The position numbers were made by a program, and so were the translations under genes. From positions 558,001 through 622,000 of the forward strand of contig NJPS01000062.1 in NCBI GenBank assembly GCA_002946415.1: 64,000 bases of DNA, in the 5' to 3' direction. Below are positions 37,435 to 48,097 of this stretch, one piece after another. The stretch comes from Rutstroemia sp. NJR-2017a BVV2. Lineage: Eukaryota; Ascomycota; Leotiomycetes; Helotiales; Rutstroemiaceae. The notes below the pieces were generated by a model. It searched no databases. It worked only from the letters and a program-made list of their open reading frames with translations, and was not told the DNA's origin. How positions within the stretch are numbered: the first letter of the stretch is position 1; each line of letters begins with the position of its first letter.

Positions 37435-40400
37435 CAAGAATAGTACCGATTAACTCGGAATTAGTATTTTTTAAAGATAAAACTAGTTAAAAAGGATCAC
37501 TAGAATACTTTTCTTGAAAATAATGATTCTAAATCGATTTTCAAGGCTTTTAGCTATACCAAATCCTACTCGAACTAATCCCTTCCAGCTATTTTAAATA
37601 AAACTAGTTTTAAAGAGAAAGAAACTATTTTGAGATCTACTCTCTTTCCCCAACCACCTAGTTCGACTAGTCCAAATTGGGAGAGCTATAAAGCAGTTGA
37701 CTAGAACTAGCCTAAGCTTGCTAACACCGAATTAGTACTAGCTTGTTTAGTTAAAATCAAAAGAAAAACTTCTAGTCTAGATAAAATTACTTAAGAAATT
37801 ATCAATAAAACTTATTTAATTATTCCGGAGATATTTTATAAGATTTTTGTTTATCTAATCGATCTCGGTTATTACTCTCGGTACTAGCAACAAGCAACTA
37901 GAACTATTCTTAAAAAACTAACTAAACCTGATTATTCAATCCCAAAAGCTTATAGAGTGATTTCACTTTTAAACTATTTAGACAAAATTAGCGAAAGAAT
38001 ACTAGCAAAAAAATTAGGTTATTTAATCGAGACTACTAGCTTATTATACAACTCTTAAATTAGTAGAAGATTTAAAAAATCAGCTATTGATACTAGGCTA
38101 CTACTAGCGAATAAGGTTCAAGAAAATTATTTAAAAAGTTATAAAACATCTATTTTATTTTTGGATATTAAAGAAGCTTTCGATTATATCTCAAAAAATC
38201 AGCTCTTAGCTATTTTAAAAAGATTAAAATTTCTAATTAGTTTTATTGCTTAGACTAGTTATTTTCTGGAAGACCGGCTATTTCGCTTAAGCTTTGATAA
38301 CCAAATTGAAGATTTTCAATCTATTTCAACTAATATTCTCTAGGATAGCCCGATCTTATCAATTCTCTTTTTAATTTATATAAAAGAGCTATTTCTATCG
38401 ATTTCTACTTTAATCTAGTTGTATATAGACGATATCGCGCTAGCAACTAGCTCAACTAGTTTTAAAAAGAACTGTAAAATTTTGGAAAGAGAAGCTAACA
38501 AACTATATACCTTGAGAGAAACAAATAGTATTGAATTTGATTTAGCTAAAACCGAACTAATTCATTTTTTCGGGGGTAAACAAACTACTACTGAAACTAA
38601 TTCGGTCAAATTACCGAATAATCAGTCAATACAATCTTCAAAAATAGTGAAATAGCTAGAAATCTGGTTTGACGATACTTTATATTTCAATAAATATATT
38701 TCAACTAGAATTAGCTAAACTAAATCAGCTTTCTTAAGAGCTAATCGGCTAGCTAATATGGAAAATGGACTTTCACCTTATATTATATACCAGCTATACC
38801 TTGCTTATATCACTAGTATCTCAAACTATAGGTCCTCTATATAATGGAAAAAGTAAATTAAATTTAAAAGTTAATTTCAATACTTACAAAATTTGATACT
38901 ACGAAGGATACTAGAGGTATTTAGGACTAGTCCAATAGTCTTTATAGAGATAGAAACTGCTTTAGCACCTCCCCAAACTTGCTTAAATACTGCTAGTCGC
39001 CAATATATACTCCGAGCTCTCAAAATAGCAGAAAACTATCCAATCTTCAAAGAAATCTAGGCTAAACCGAAGGCTAATTGTTATTTTCAAGACTATTTAG
39101 TATCTATCTAAAAGGAAATTACCAAAATAACCCAAATTAAGCGAATTAGACACTCAATACACCCGCTAGTCCAGTTTCAGTATTTGGAATTAATTAGTTC
39201 TTTCAAATTTCCACTCTGGATTACTACTCTTTATACGATCGAAATTAGTAAGTTATCTAAGAAACTAGAAGTTGAAAATCATAAAAACTCGGCTATTTTG
39301 CTAGCCCCGAACCAGTACTTAGTCTATACTGATGGTTCTGAACTAGTAAATCAAAAAGAGATCGGAATCGGTCTAGTTCTTTTCAACTCCAACCAGGAGC
39401 TAATTCAGGGGTCTAGCTGGAATATTGGGACTAGTCAGCTAGTCTATAATAGCGAATTAGCCAGAATAGCCGAAGGGATCAAGCTTATAAGTGAAATAGC
39501 TCAAAAAGATCAAGAATTTATTATTTTCTTAGATAATCAAGCTACTTTACAAAGGTTAAAATTACTTAATGATAAACCAAAACAAAATCAAGTAGTACTA
39601 GTATATAAAGCTAGCCGAGAAATAGTTAGAAGAGGAACTAAAATCAAATTAGCTTAGGTTCCAAGCTATTCCGAGGTACTAGGCAACGAAAAAGCGGATC
39701 TACTAGCTAAATCGGGGACTAAAATAGACTCAGTGATCCAAACAACTAGTCTCAACTACTTGGGAACTCAAATTAAGCGAATTAAAAATCAGGAGTAATT
39801 AGAATCTCTTTTAAAAACTTTGGAAACTATATCGGAAGCTAGCCTGTTTAGTTCAACTAGTTATTTAAGAATTTTTAAACCTACTTCTCGAAATCATATC
39901 CAAATCCCAAATTCGACTAAAAGAGCTACTACTAGTATCTTCTTCTAGTTGAAAATCAGATATAGTTATTTAAAATCATATTTATATTTATTAGAATATA
40001 CTAGTAATAATAAATGTATTTGTAAAGCTAAAGAGACTCTTGAGCACTTATTTTTAAATTATTCTCTTTTTAGTCTAGCTCGGATCAAGCTAAAAGATAA
40101 ATTATCTATAAATTACTTATTACTTCTATTTCTTCTTGATACTATCTCCGGAATCGAAGCTAGCATCGCTTATTTAAGCAAGATAAAAATTTGTATTCGA
40201 AAATATCATCTAGCTCGAGAGCTAGTTAATGATTAGTTTGGATATTTAAATTAGAATGATTTTATTTTTATTTTTATCAAATTGATATTTTCATTATTTT
40301 AGTTATTTTCATTTACTAGAATTAGTTCCTTACCATCTCTTGATACTATTTGACTTAAAATATATTTAAATACTATTTATATTTAGCTGCTAATAGCTTT

Positions 40401-40480
40401 TAGCCGCTAGCCAACCTATTATAGTCTTAGACTCAAAAAGGTTATTAAAATAATAAATCAATCAATCAATTAATCAACTT
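37435..40480 (+). mobile_element. LINE copy 7, 5'-truncated, nested in gypsy, lightly RIPed
   Basis: It is flanked by a target duplication ATTATACTTTT (37424-37434) / ATTATATTTT (40481-40490). The insert begins in the endonuclease-RT linker and runs to the 3' tail (AATCAATCAATCAATTAATC). Readable segments are RT MYIDDIALATSSTSF (38419-38655), RNase H YTDGSELVNQKEIGIG and YNSELARIAEG (39184-39657), and a C-terminal region with CICKAKETLEHLFL (39949-40236). It has clearly fewer mutations than copies 3-6, so it is probably younger. Confidence 0.87.
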
Positions 40481-40490
40481 ATTATATTTT

Positions 40491-41862
40491 GGTAGAATTA
40501 ATCTTAAGTTCTAATTTGTAATAATAATCTATAATTAGTTAATCTTGGATATTCTAAATATTATTCTAGAATCTATTATTATCTTATAAACTAATAAATT
40601 CCTTTTTCTTCTAAAACTTAGTTCTATAGTAACTAATTCTTTCTAGAAATTATATTTTTCTCTACTTTAGAGATTTATCTTAAATAATAGTTTTCTTATT
40701 ATTAAATTTCTTTAGATATTAGTTTATCTCTTTTTTATCTATCTTATAAACTAGATAAGAATCCTTATAGTAAATAGTTTATAATAGTTATATATAATTC
40801 GTTTCTTGAATAATCTGATAACTACTTATTATATTTAATTAGTATCTAGATATAATTTAATTATTATCTTATCTTATTATAGATTTAAATTATTTCTTTT
40901 CTTTCTAATTAGTTTATTTAGATTTTGTCTTTTAAAGCTTTTTTCGACAATCTTATATTTAGTAATCTGGAAAACTATATTCAAAACAAAATTTCTTTTC
41001 TTATCTATAATTTTTTTTTTCTTAAGAAAGATTATTTTTTGAATTTATTATATTTAATTCTATAAAGTTATTATAAATCCTTTTTCTAGTATATTATTAT
41101 TTAGAATATTATAACTTATCTTTATTAGATCTAATCCGACTTCTAGTTCTATAAAACTACTTTTCTTAGAGATATTTGTAATACTAATTATTAATCTGAA
41201 TAAAGTCTTCAATCTATTTATTTAGATTATTATTATCTTCCTATATTTACTTTATTAATTCTAGTTTGATAAAATCTTTTAGTCTATATTTATAATAACT
41301 AATCAAGATAGTAGTTCTCTATTTGGTCTAATTAGACTATTTTCTAAATTCGATAATATAGTTGATAACTAACTTTATTTATTTAAATCCAAATAAATAA
41401 TACTTTGCTATTTTGATAAAGTCGATATCTCTAAAGACTTTTCGGATTTCTATATAAAATCTTTTCTATAAATCGAAGATCTTAGTAATTATAACTATAT
41501 AATTCTATAGTTAGATATTATTCTCGAAGTAATCTAAAAGAAAAGATTTAATCTATTTCAATACTTTATCTCTAAAATAGGAAGTAATATAAATACTTTT
41601 TATATCTCTAATATCGAATTTATTAAGATTAAATCAGAAATATATTTCGAGTTATAAAAGAAATATCTCAAGTTCTTATCGATCTCTATAGAACTTATCT
41701 AAGTTAGTAACTTTAAAAGTTTCTTATAACTTAAAATTTATAGAAAATCTATCTTTTATAAGGATATTGTTATTATAGTTTCTAGTATCTATAGTCTAGG
41801 TAATTGATAGATTTTATAAAGTTATATCAATTCGGTATATAAAATAATAATAGTATTCAAAG
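40491..41862 (-). pseudogene. Gypsy gag region, RIPed
   Basis: This is the interior between the LINE insertion and the 5' LTR, where gag should lie in a minus-strand gypsy. It is homologous to 28790-30033. No frame is open and I could not read a zinc knuckle, so the assignment rests on position and repeat comparison. Confidence 0.55.
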
Positions 41863-42791
41863 TATTACAAATATTTGTTTTCTGAATTATATAGAAATAA
41901 TTAGGATCTTGAATACTAAAAATTATAATAACTAATAGTACTATTATAGATTTATTATTGAAAAACAGTTATATAGAGAATCAATTGTAATTATAATAAT
42001 AGATAAATAAATAGTAATTATTATTAAATACAAAGCTCTATATATTAAAGAAAACTATCTAATTATATAAATCTTTATATTCTATAAAATAACTTAGTAG
42101 ACTTTCTATCAGATTATCTCTAGAGAAACTAAAAACTAGTTTCTTTTTCTATATTTCTATTTAAAGTTCTACTAAAAGTATCTATAATTCTTTAGATATT
42201 ATCTTTCTAATAGATATCTTTTATCTTAGAATACTATATATTGGTTGGACCTTCCAATAAAAGTAATATGCTCAAAAGGGGGAAGACCTAATAAGGTCAC
42301 GTGAACTTGTGCCGACGTTTACCCGGGACACTAGGCTGAGCGCACAATGGCCAGCTTATATCAATAGGTAAAATCGTCTTATTCTTCTACAACTAACTGG
42401 CCGTACAATGGCTTATTTATAGTACATAATAAGTGTACTCCGAAGCTCCTTTTAATACTCTCCGGTACTCCAGCTTCGGCATATGCAGATGCATAGGTAG
42501 GTATACAGCGACCTAAAATGCATGCAGCCATTTTGATGGGGTACGCTTTATACCTGAGGCATGATGGCCCGTGCGGCCATTGCCTGGCCGAAGCACCGAT
42601 GTTCCGACACTATACCTACTGAAGGTATATTGATAATTGTAGATACTTTTTCTATCTCTATACTAGGGATAAAGATATCTAGACTTTACTTTATTATATA
42701 ATCTTTGTATAATGGTTTTACTCTACTAAATAAAGGTAGCTATCCTTTAAGTCTAAAGTCCTTAAGTATCTATATAACCTAAATCATAACA
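41863..42791 (-). repeat. Gypsy 5' LTR, split by a copia solo LTR
   Basis: The LTR halves are 41863-42238 and 42615-42791, homologous to 32477-33029. It ends CATAACA. The ACTTT target duplication follows. Confidence 0.88.
42239..42609 (-). mobile_element. Copia solo LTR, essentially un-RIPed
   Basis: 371 bp, exactly the length of the LTRs of the copia element at 15704-21845, with target duplication CTATA (42234-42238 and 42610-42614). Unlike its surroundings it is GC-rich and keeps CpG and CpA (CACGTG, CCCGGGACAC, GGCCGTGCGG-type words). The only terminal damage is TG to TA at the first bases. It shows the near-ancestral LTR sequence. Confidence 0.92.
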
Positions 42792-42954
42792 ACTTTATAT
42801 AAAATAATATCGAAATAATATTATATCTTTATATAATTTCGTTAATTAAAATAATTAAAATAACTTTATATTTTTAATTTTCTTTAAGTTCTCTAAAGAA
42901 AATTAATAATTATAATAATTTAAAATCTTTTATTTAAAATTTAATATTACTTTT

Positions 42955-43374
42955 ATATATATTATTAAATAATAATAAAGAATAAAGATTTATATAATTA
43001 AACAATATTCTTTAATATATAAATATCGGAATAATTATATAATAAATATATAATTAGATTAATATAGATATTTGTTTATCAAATATAAAAGAAAATTAAA
43101 TTAGTTTAATTAAACTCTTTTTTCTAAATATAATTCAAAAAGTATTTTCATAATTATTTTTAGTTATATATTTTTTTTTCTAACTAGGTTAATCGATAAT
43201 AAAATTTCATATTTAATAATAAAGATTATTTATTTATTTATTAGTATTATTATCATCGATTTTCTATATAATTATTTTAATAACAAATTTATAATATTGA
43301 TAAATATTATTGATTATTAATATTTTATAATTCTAATTATTTTTATATAAGTTAGAAGATAAATATTTGTGATA
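42955..43374 (+). repeat. Gypsy-family LTR remnant, inverted relative to the neighbouring gypsy
   Basis: The reverse complement of about 43150-43374 follows the start of the 32477 LTR (TATCACAAATATTTATCTTC). A second block at 42960-43020 matches its middle. The region between is not alignable by eye. Confidence 0.5.
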
Positions 43375-43593
43375 TTTATAAAAACTACTTTTAATATATA
43401 TTATATTATTTATATATATTATTTATTTATATTTATTATTTCTAACCTACTAGCTGGTATATAGAGTATTGATTATAAGGGAGCTTATTCTGATAATTTA
43501 TATTGGTAGAACCTCACCGGACAAAACTACTATATACGCCGCTCCGCGCATTCCCCTTTCATATACACAGCCTGCTCCTGTTCCAGCAGCGTA

Positions 43594-43891
43594 CTATCCC
43601 TCCCCAAGAACAAAGGTTATTCGGTAGAACTTGGCTTTAGTACAACCAGGGTGTTTAGCAAGTAGAATTGATCAGATTCTGATAATTTGCCACAGAAAAC
43701 TTTTTGCCGACCTAACTACCTATACTCCAAGCCAGCTAAAAGAGGTCGAGCAGGCTCAAGGCAAGCTACTAGTAAGGGAGGGTAGCCTACTAGCAAGGGC
43801 AATAGTAAGGGGTTTGACCACTCCAATCAAGCCCTTCTTACTGTGCAAGGTGGAGTTCCACCGAATAACCTTTGTTCTTGGGGAGGGATAG
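43594..43891. mobile_element. MITE with ~38-bp terminal inverted repeats, TA target duplication
   Basis: The 298-bp element is bounded by TA (43592-43593 and 43892-43893). Terminal inverted repeats begin CTATCCCTCCCCAAGAACAA and extend about 38 bp with one mismatch (43594-43631 and 43854-43891). TA duplication suggests a Tc1/mariner/pogo-type mobiliser. The interior has an open frame of 86 codons (43631-43891) that lacks an ATG; I see no transposase motif in it. Composition is normal, with no RIP. Confidence 0.85.
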
Positions 43892-43893
43892 TA

Positions 43894-44108
43894 TCGGGCC
43901 ACACCCCCAGCACTCGTACGCTCGGGGCTGGTTTGCACTCCGTATCGTGATCGATCCTGACCGTGGCGGCCAGGTTGAACCGTTTCCTTGCTCCGGTGAA
44001 GTGTACGAGCTCGTATTCGGACGTGGCGAACCTCATGCCATAACGTTGTGCGCACTCGAGGAGCCTCTGGTGTACTCTAGTGAGCTTCTCGCAGTTTGCC
44101 TCTGTGGA
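43894..44108 (-). pseudogene. Reverse transcriptase fragment of a different Tad-like LINE, un-RIPed
   Basis: On the minus strand about 70 residues read continuously. They include RYGMRFATSEYELVHFTGAR and KPAPSVRVLGVW, the RT segment between the YxDD motif and the LG-type motif of Tad/I LINEs. It is distinct from the RIPed family of this window. It is cut at its downstream side by the MITE. At about 215 bp it is shorter than the length usually needed to trigger RIP, which may explain its normal GC. Confidence 0.72.
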
Positions 44109-44545
44109 TATAGTTATATTAGTATATCAAGAATATAGATATGAAATTTGAAATACTATAAGTTCTCAATTAGTATTTAGCTTTATAGTTCTTATATAAG
44201 TTATTAAACAATATTATTAACTATATTATTATATTTCCTCGGAGATCATATATCGAAGTAAAGGCGCGCTAAGTTACTACACTCCAATATCTTAATTAGG
44301 AAATTTATGTAACTATATAATATTGCTAAAAAGCTTGGGAACTCTGAACCGCTAGCCTCCTTCACATAACGATGGGAGAAACCTAGTGGGAAAACCGAGT
44401 ACATAGTCTACTTTCAATCACTTAGCCTAACTTCCTTTTCCTGCCCAATTTAAGGCTCCACTGCAATTCGGCTTTTTCTCACAGTGATCCTAGTACGCAG
44501 AGCCTCATCGGTATACTTCTTTTTTCAACCCCTCTAGGAAGCATC
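44109..44545. other. Upstream region of the DUF3431 gene
   Basis: It changes from AT-rich (44110-44260) to normal composition. No frame of interest. It presumably holds the promoter of the gene starting at 44627. Confidence 0.4.
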
Positions 44546-44556
44546 TATATAAAAGG
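44546..44556 (+). promoter_or_regulatory. TATA box candidate of the DUF3431 gene
   Basis: TATATAAAAGG lies about 71-81 bp before the ATG at 44627, in a normal-GC leader. The start-codon context is CCCTAAAATGG. Confidence 0.6.
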
Positions 44557-44626
44557 ATGTTTATAGAAAGAGCGGGCAGCTTATCGACCATCATCTTTCC
44601 AATATCAGAACAATAACAACCCTAAA

Positions 44627-45472
44627 ATGGTAAACAACCTAAGTCGAAAGTTCGAAATTGTCGTTGCTCATTACAACGAGGATCTATCATGGCTTCAGAA
44701 CCGTACTACAGATTGTAAGGTCTATGCAAAAGGGGATCTTCCTACTTTGAGCAACAATCTGCGATGTATGAAACTTCCGAATATCGGCAGAGAGGGACAC
44801 ACTTATCTTCATCATATCACTACTTGTTATGATCAACTTGCCGATATTACTCTTTTCGCCCAAGGACGCATCGATGACCATGTGGCTGGGTCAATTGACG
44901 AAATAAAGGATATATGTCTGGATATGGACCAGTCTCAAGTTCTCACATTTCCATCGACAGATGCGGTTTCAACCGAACTAATTCGCTTCGATGAGTGGGA
45001 TGGTATTCAGTGGCAATCCCATCCGAGTCTAGATAAATGGATAGCTATGGATATGAAACCAGCTGAACAGACACCTGCTATGTACTTCGCTCAATTTCTC
45101 GGCAATGGAAAAGTTCCACTTTCGATTGGATATACATCAGGTGCTGTGTTTGCTGTTTCACGACAACTTATCCAGTCCTATCCTGTTGAGTTTTATAAGA
45201 AATTGCTTGACGGGATGTTCTTGGGTTGTATGAAGCATGTGAATCCAGAAACCGGATTCTATATGGAAAGATTCTGGCTTGCTATATGGGAGCCCAAGGA
45301 GTATATTTGCTGGAGTAAGGCGGAAATTTCAAAATCGGAGAGGAACTCGCGAGGAGAACTTGCAAAAGGTAGATGGCGGCCAATCCCTGGACTCAAGATC
45401 ACTTCTGATCAAGAGACCGATTCTCATATCGATTATTTTGAACAAGGGAAGATATCATTATTGTCGGATTAA
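44627..45472 (+). CDS. DUF3431 family protein
   Basis: An intronless frame of 281 residues, the usual size for the family. It opens with FEIVVAHYNEDLSWLQ, followed by LPNIGREGHTYLHHI and LADITLFAQGRIDDH. These are the hallmark blocks of DUF3431, a fungal family of unknown function that may resemble glycosyltransferase folds. There is no signal peptide or membrane segment. Composition is normal, with no RIP stops. A TATA-like box precedes it. A gypsy-type solo LTR starts five bases after the stop codon, so its terminator is probably transposon-derived. It converges on the HET gene. Confidence 0.88.
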   Translation: MVNNLSRKFEIVVAHYNEDLSWLQNRTTDCKVYAKGDLPTLSNNLRCMKLPNIGREGHTYLHHITTCYDQLADITLFAQGRIDDHVAGSIDEIKDICLDMDQSQVLTFPSTDAVSTELIRFDEWDGIQWQSHPSLDKWIAMDMKPAEQTPAMYFAQFLGNGKVPLSIGYTSGAVFAVSRQLIQSYPVEFYKKLLDGMFLGCMKHVNPETGFYMERFWLAIWEPKEYICWSKAEISKSERNSRGELAKGRWRPIPGLKITSDQETDSHIDYFEQGKISLLSD

Positions 45473-45476
45473 ATAG

Positions 45477-45799
45477 TATTATAAGCCGTCGAATATATAA
45501 CTATGGGGACCTTAGGCTCAGAGATTGGAGGAAGTCCAATCACAGGAGAACCCCATATCTATAGTTATATAACTCTAAGGAATGGATAGATCTTGAGGGT
45601 TCCTAAAGCTCCTAGAGCGGATAGATTTTAAGTACTTCTTAGACTTCTAAAGAACGAAGATATATATATAATATATATTTCTTTAGTATATAGACCTTTA
45701 TATTTAACTTAAGATTATTATTTATTATCTATTATTATATTACAATCAATTCTTTATATAATTATTTCTATATAATTTAGAAGATAAATATTTATAATA
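45477..45799 (-). repeat. Gypsy-family solo LTR abutting the DUF3431 stop codon
   Basis: In reverse complement it starts TATTATAAATATTTATCTTC and ends GGCTTATAATA, matching the LTR family of 30034 and 32477. Its 45480-45650 part is nearly un-RIPed and contains an inverted repeat: ATATATAACTATGGGG near 45492 and CCCCATATCTATAGTTATAT near 45551. I found no convincing target duplication. Confidence 0.65.
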
Positions 45800-46193
45800 G
45801 ATAAATTATATTTATAATTTTATAGAAATGATTTCTAGTTATAATATCACAAAGTAATATATAACTAAAAAATCTTAATATTATAAAAGATTAAATATAT
45901 AATTATAGAGATTTTAAATTCGGAGATTATATAACTAATTAAAATAGAACTTGATATTCAAAGTTATATATTAAGAAGATATATCTGATTATAACAATCT
46001 ATATATCTCTCTAGTTAAACCGTTAAATTATTAACTTGCTAGCCGATTTATCGATCTATCGACTTATCAACTTTAGTTATATAACTTCCTTCTGGACCTC
46101 AATACTTTCTCCGAGAGTTCTCCTAGGACCGCCCTGGTCCCTGAGCCTAAGGTCTCTCGGTTATATATTCCTGACTGAGATAAATGCGTAACA
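45800..46193 (+). repeat. Mixed gypsy-family LTR fragments between convergent genes
   Basis: 45988-46193 is the 3' half of an LTR on the plus strand (cf. 30250-30401; shared CGATCTATCGAC and GAGCCTAAGG) and ends GCGTAACA, five bases from the HET stop codon. 45885-45960 is a RIPed inverted piece matching 45480-45530. So at least three LTR fragments fill this 720-bp gap. Confidence 0.6.
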
Positions 46194-46197
46194 GTTG

Positions 46198-48087
46198 TCA
46201 AGAGGACTGTCCGTATTCGAATGTATTCGAGCTTGGTACAAGCACATCGTACAGTGGAACTTCTATATTAAGTCTTTGAGAGCAAGCACAAGTTGGAGTT
46301 CCCCAAATAAACCGCCCCATTTTCTCCCCATCTTTTATGAGAAATCCTGCTCCACCTGTATGAGTGAACTCGTATCGAAGTCCAGGAATACGGTAGGCTT
46401 TAGCCCCTAGGATACGCGATGGAGGTTGAAAAAGGGCTACACGAAGGAGAAACCGCTGACAACACTTTTGACAAAATACTTCCACCAACGCCCCCGAACC
46501 ACTCATCGCACGGTGTAACGTACCCCCATGAGCGCCCACGAATCTTATTGGGCTCAATTCAGGTGCCATGATACTTCCAAATTCCTTGCTTGTTATTCCC
46601 ATTGCATTGGCTATCCAGTCGATAATACTCTCTGAGTCCTCCACAAAAGAGTCATACAGAGACCTTAGCATTACTTCGAATTGATCCATTTCGTTTCTTT
46701 CTCTTAAGCGTTGTAGGACTCTCTGAGGTGATTCTCCGTAAAGCCGCCCTGCAAGAGATTCCACAAATGGCTCCAAATTGGGTCCTGTTGATTCAAGTAC
46801 AAGTCTCGTGTGCTGCAACAAGAAGCTTCTATAACCTTGACTCCAGTTAGTGGGCCTAGCCCACTTGACCTCGCCAATTTCTTCACCGTAAATCATCACA
46901 TTCCCAGAATCTAAGACTTTCGCTTCTTTGGATAATGGAGGTTCCATTTGATTGCCCATAGAGAAAGTCCCCAAGTCGACATATCCCTGTTTTTCAAACT
47001 TGGCCTGCTCAAACCTGACCTGATTCCGTGCAAATGCAGGCACCATAAACAGAGAGCTGAAATCTCCATGCTCGATACACCTCCTAGCAATTTGGAGCAA
47101 TGCTTTTTGTGGCTCTGGACTTAGCTGAGGCTCAGTTAAGTCTATTTTTAGCATTCCAAGGAATGCGTGGAAAGTATCTCGCTGGATAGTAACACATCTC
47201 CGTGAGAGCAAGTCGTATGCAAGTCCGAAAGGAATACGGATATCCCGAAGATTTTGTTCTCGGATCGCTGTAAGAGGTCCCAAGTGCCAAGGCACCAAGT
47301 TTTTCCTTGTGTTAACTAGGTCTTCAGCGCCTTGGGTATATCCTATCTCCTTGACTTGCTCCGCCCACGATTGTTCAAGTTCTGCTACTAACGAACTGTA
47401 CTTGCTATGCTCTTCAATGATACTGTAGTCTTTAAGCATAGGTCGTAATTGGCGACTTTGTGTATACTCCATAGCTGTCCAGATTCTGCTAAACCATCTA
47501 GCATTGCATACATTACTGATCCCTCGACATCTTACGCTGATAGCTTCTCCGTGTCGCATGTCATATATGCTCCGAGAATCGATGTCTGAGAGAAAAAGTA
47601 TCGTTAGGATCGCTTGACTGAAAATCTGGGGAATATGTTGTATGATTTTCCCTTTGAAAGTAGGTTCCCATTGTGGTACGCTAATGTAATCATGCCAGAT
47701 TTCCAATGGGTTTGCTATATGTGTTCCAAGGCCGAGAGAGATTCGAGTAGGTATCTCGCGTAAGATTCGGGCCACCTGATCCACGTTTGCAGTCGAATTA
47801 TTCTTCAGGTATTGTAAATTTGCAACCTCTGGGTTCCAGACATGAGAGACAACTGCATAATTTGCGGCTGTGAAGAGACAAGTAGCATGCCTATCGTAAA
47901 TAAGCATCACTTGAGAAAGCTCAGGTATTGTTACTCTTGCTGAACATCGTTGTTCATCGGTGATCCTTTGACTCTGTAATGCAAATGTTCTAGCCAGTAC
48001 TGTATTTGGATCAATTTGATTTCCACAAGAGTAGCATCGAACTCCGTTTATATTAATGTTGGACCATAATGAGTTGATAAAATCCAT
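46198..48087 (-). CDS. HET-domain protein (heterokaryon incompatibility type)
   Basis: An intronless frame of 629 residues. The HET domain lies at about 77-220. It shows YAVVSHVW (77-84), EIWHDYISVPQW (129-140, equivalent to the WIDxLCIxQ block) and RWFSRIWTAMEY (197-208, equivalent to RxWTxQE). HET proteins trigger cell death or defence after fusion of unlike hyphae, and many act in NLR-like systems; no NACHT or other partner domain is fused here. The N-terminus has CYSCGNQ, a possible half zinc site, and the C-terminus has QKCCQRF and TCACSQ, so a structural metal site is possible. No RIP damage. Its start codon lies 10 bp from transposon-like repeat X, and its stop codon lies 5 bp from an LTR end. 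Confidence 0.87.
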   Translation of the reverse strand: MDFINSLWSNININGVRCYSCGNQIDPNTVLARTFALQSQRITDEQRCSARVTIPELSQVMLIYDRHATCLFTAANYAVVSHVWNPEVANLQYLKNNSTANVDQVARILREIPTRISLGLGTHIANPLEIWHDYISVPQWEPTFKGKIIQHIPQIFSQAILTILFLSDIDSRSIYDMRHGEAISVRCRGISNVCNARWFSRIWTAMEYTQSRQLRPMLKDYSIIEEHSKYSSLVAELEQSWAEQVKEIGYTQGAEDLVNTRKNLVPWHLGPLTAIREQNLRDIRIPFGLAYDLLSRRCVTIQRDTFHAFLGMLKIDLTEPQLSPEPQKALLQIARRCIEHGDFSSLFMVPAFARNQVRFEQAKFEKQGYVDLGTFSMGNQMEPPLSKEAKVLDSGNVMIYGEEIGEVKWARPTNWSQGYRSFLLQHTRLVLESTGPNLEPFVESLAGRLYGESPQRVLQRLRERNEMDQFEVMLRSLYDSFVEDSESIIDWIANAMGITSKEFGSIMAPELSPIRFVGAHGGTLHRAMSGSGALVEVFCQKCCQRFLLRVALFQPPSRILGAKAYRIPGLRYEFTHTGGAGFLIKDGEKMGRFIWGTPTCACSQRLNIEVPLYDVLVPSSNTFEYGQSS

Positions 48088-48097
48088 TGTAACTTGT

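Larger units (their letters stand above)
32477..42791 (-). mobile_element. Full-length Ty3/gypsy chromovirus, with nested insertions
   Basis: The LTRs lie at 32477-33029 (553 bp) and 41863-42791 (553 bp after removing a 371-bp copia solo LTR and its 5-bp duplication). They have TGTTA...TAACA-type ends, and the target duplication is ACTTT at 32472-32476 and 42792-42796. The coding strand is minus: gag 41862-40491, then a LINE insertion (37435-40480), then pol 37434 to about 33690. An antisense Cys-rich frame follows near the 3' LTR. Removing the insertions gives about 6.9 kb. Everything is RIPed, but unevenly; the 3' end is least damaged. Confidence 0.9.

Noticed and set aside
43631..43891. 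86-codon ORF inside the MITE as a transposase
   Set aside because: It starts at TTG, not ATG, runs into the terminal repeat and shows no catalytic motif. Far too short for a transposase.
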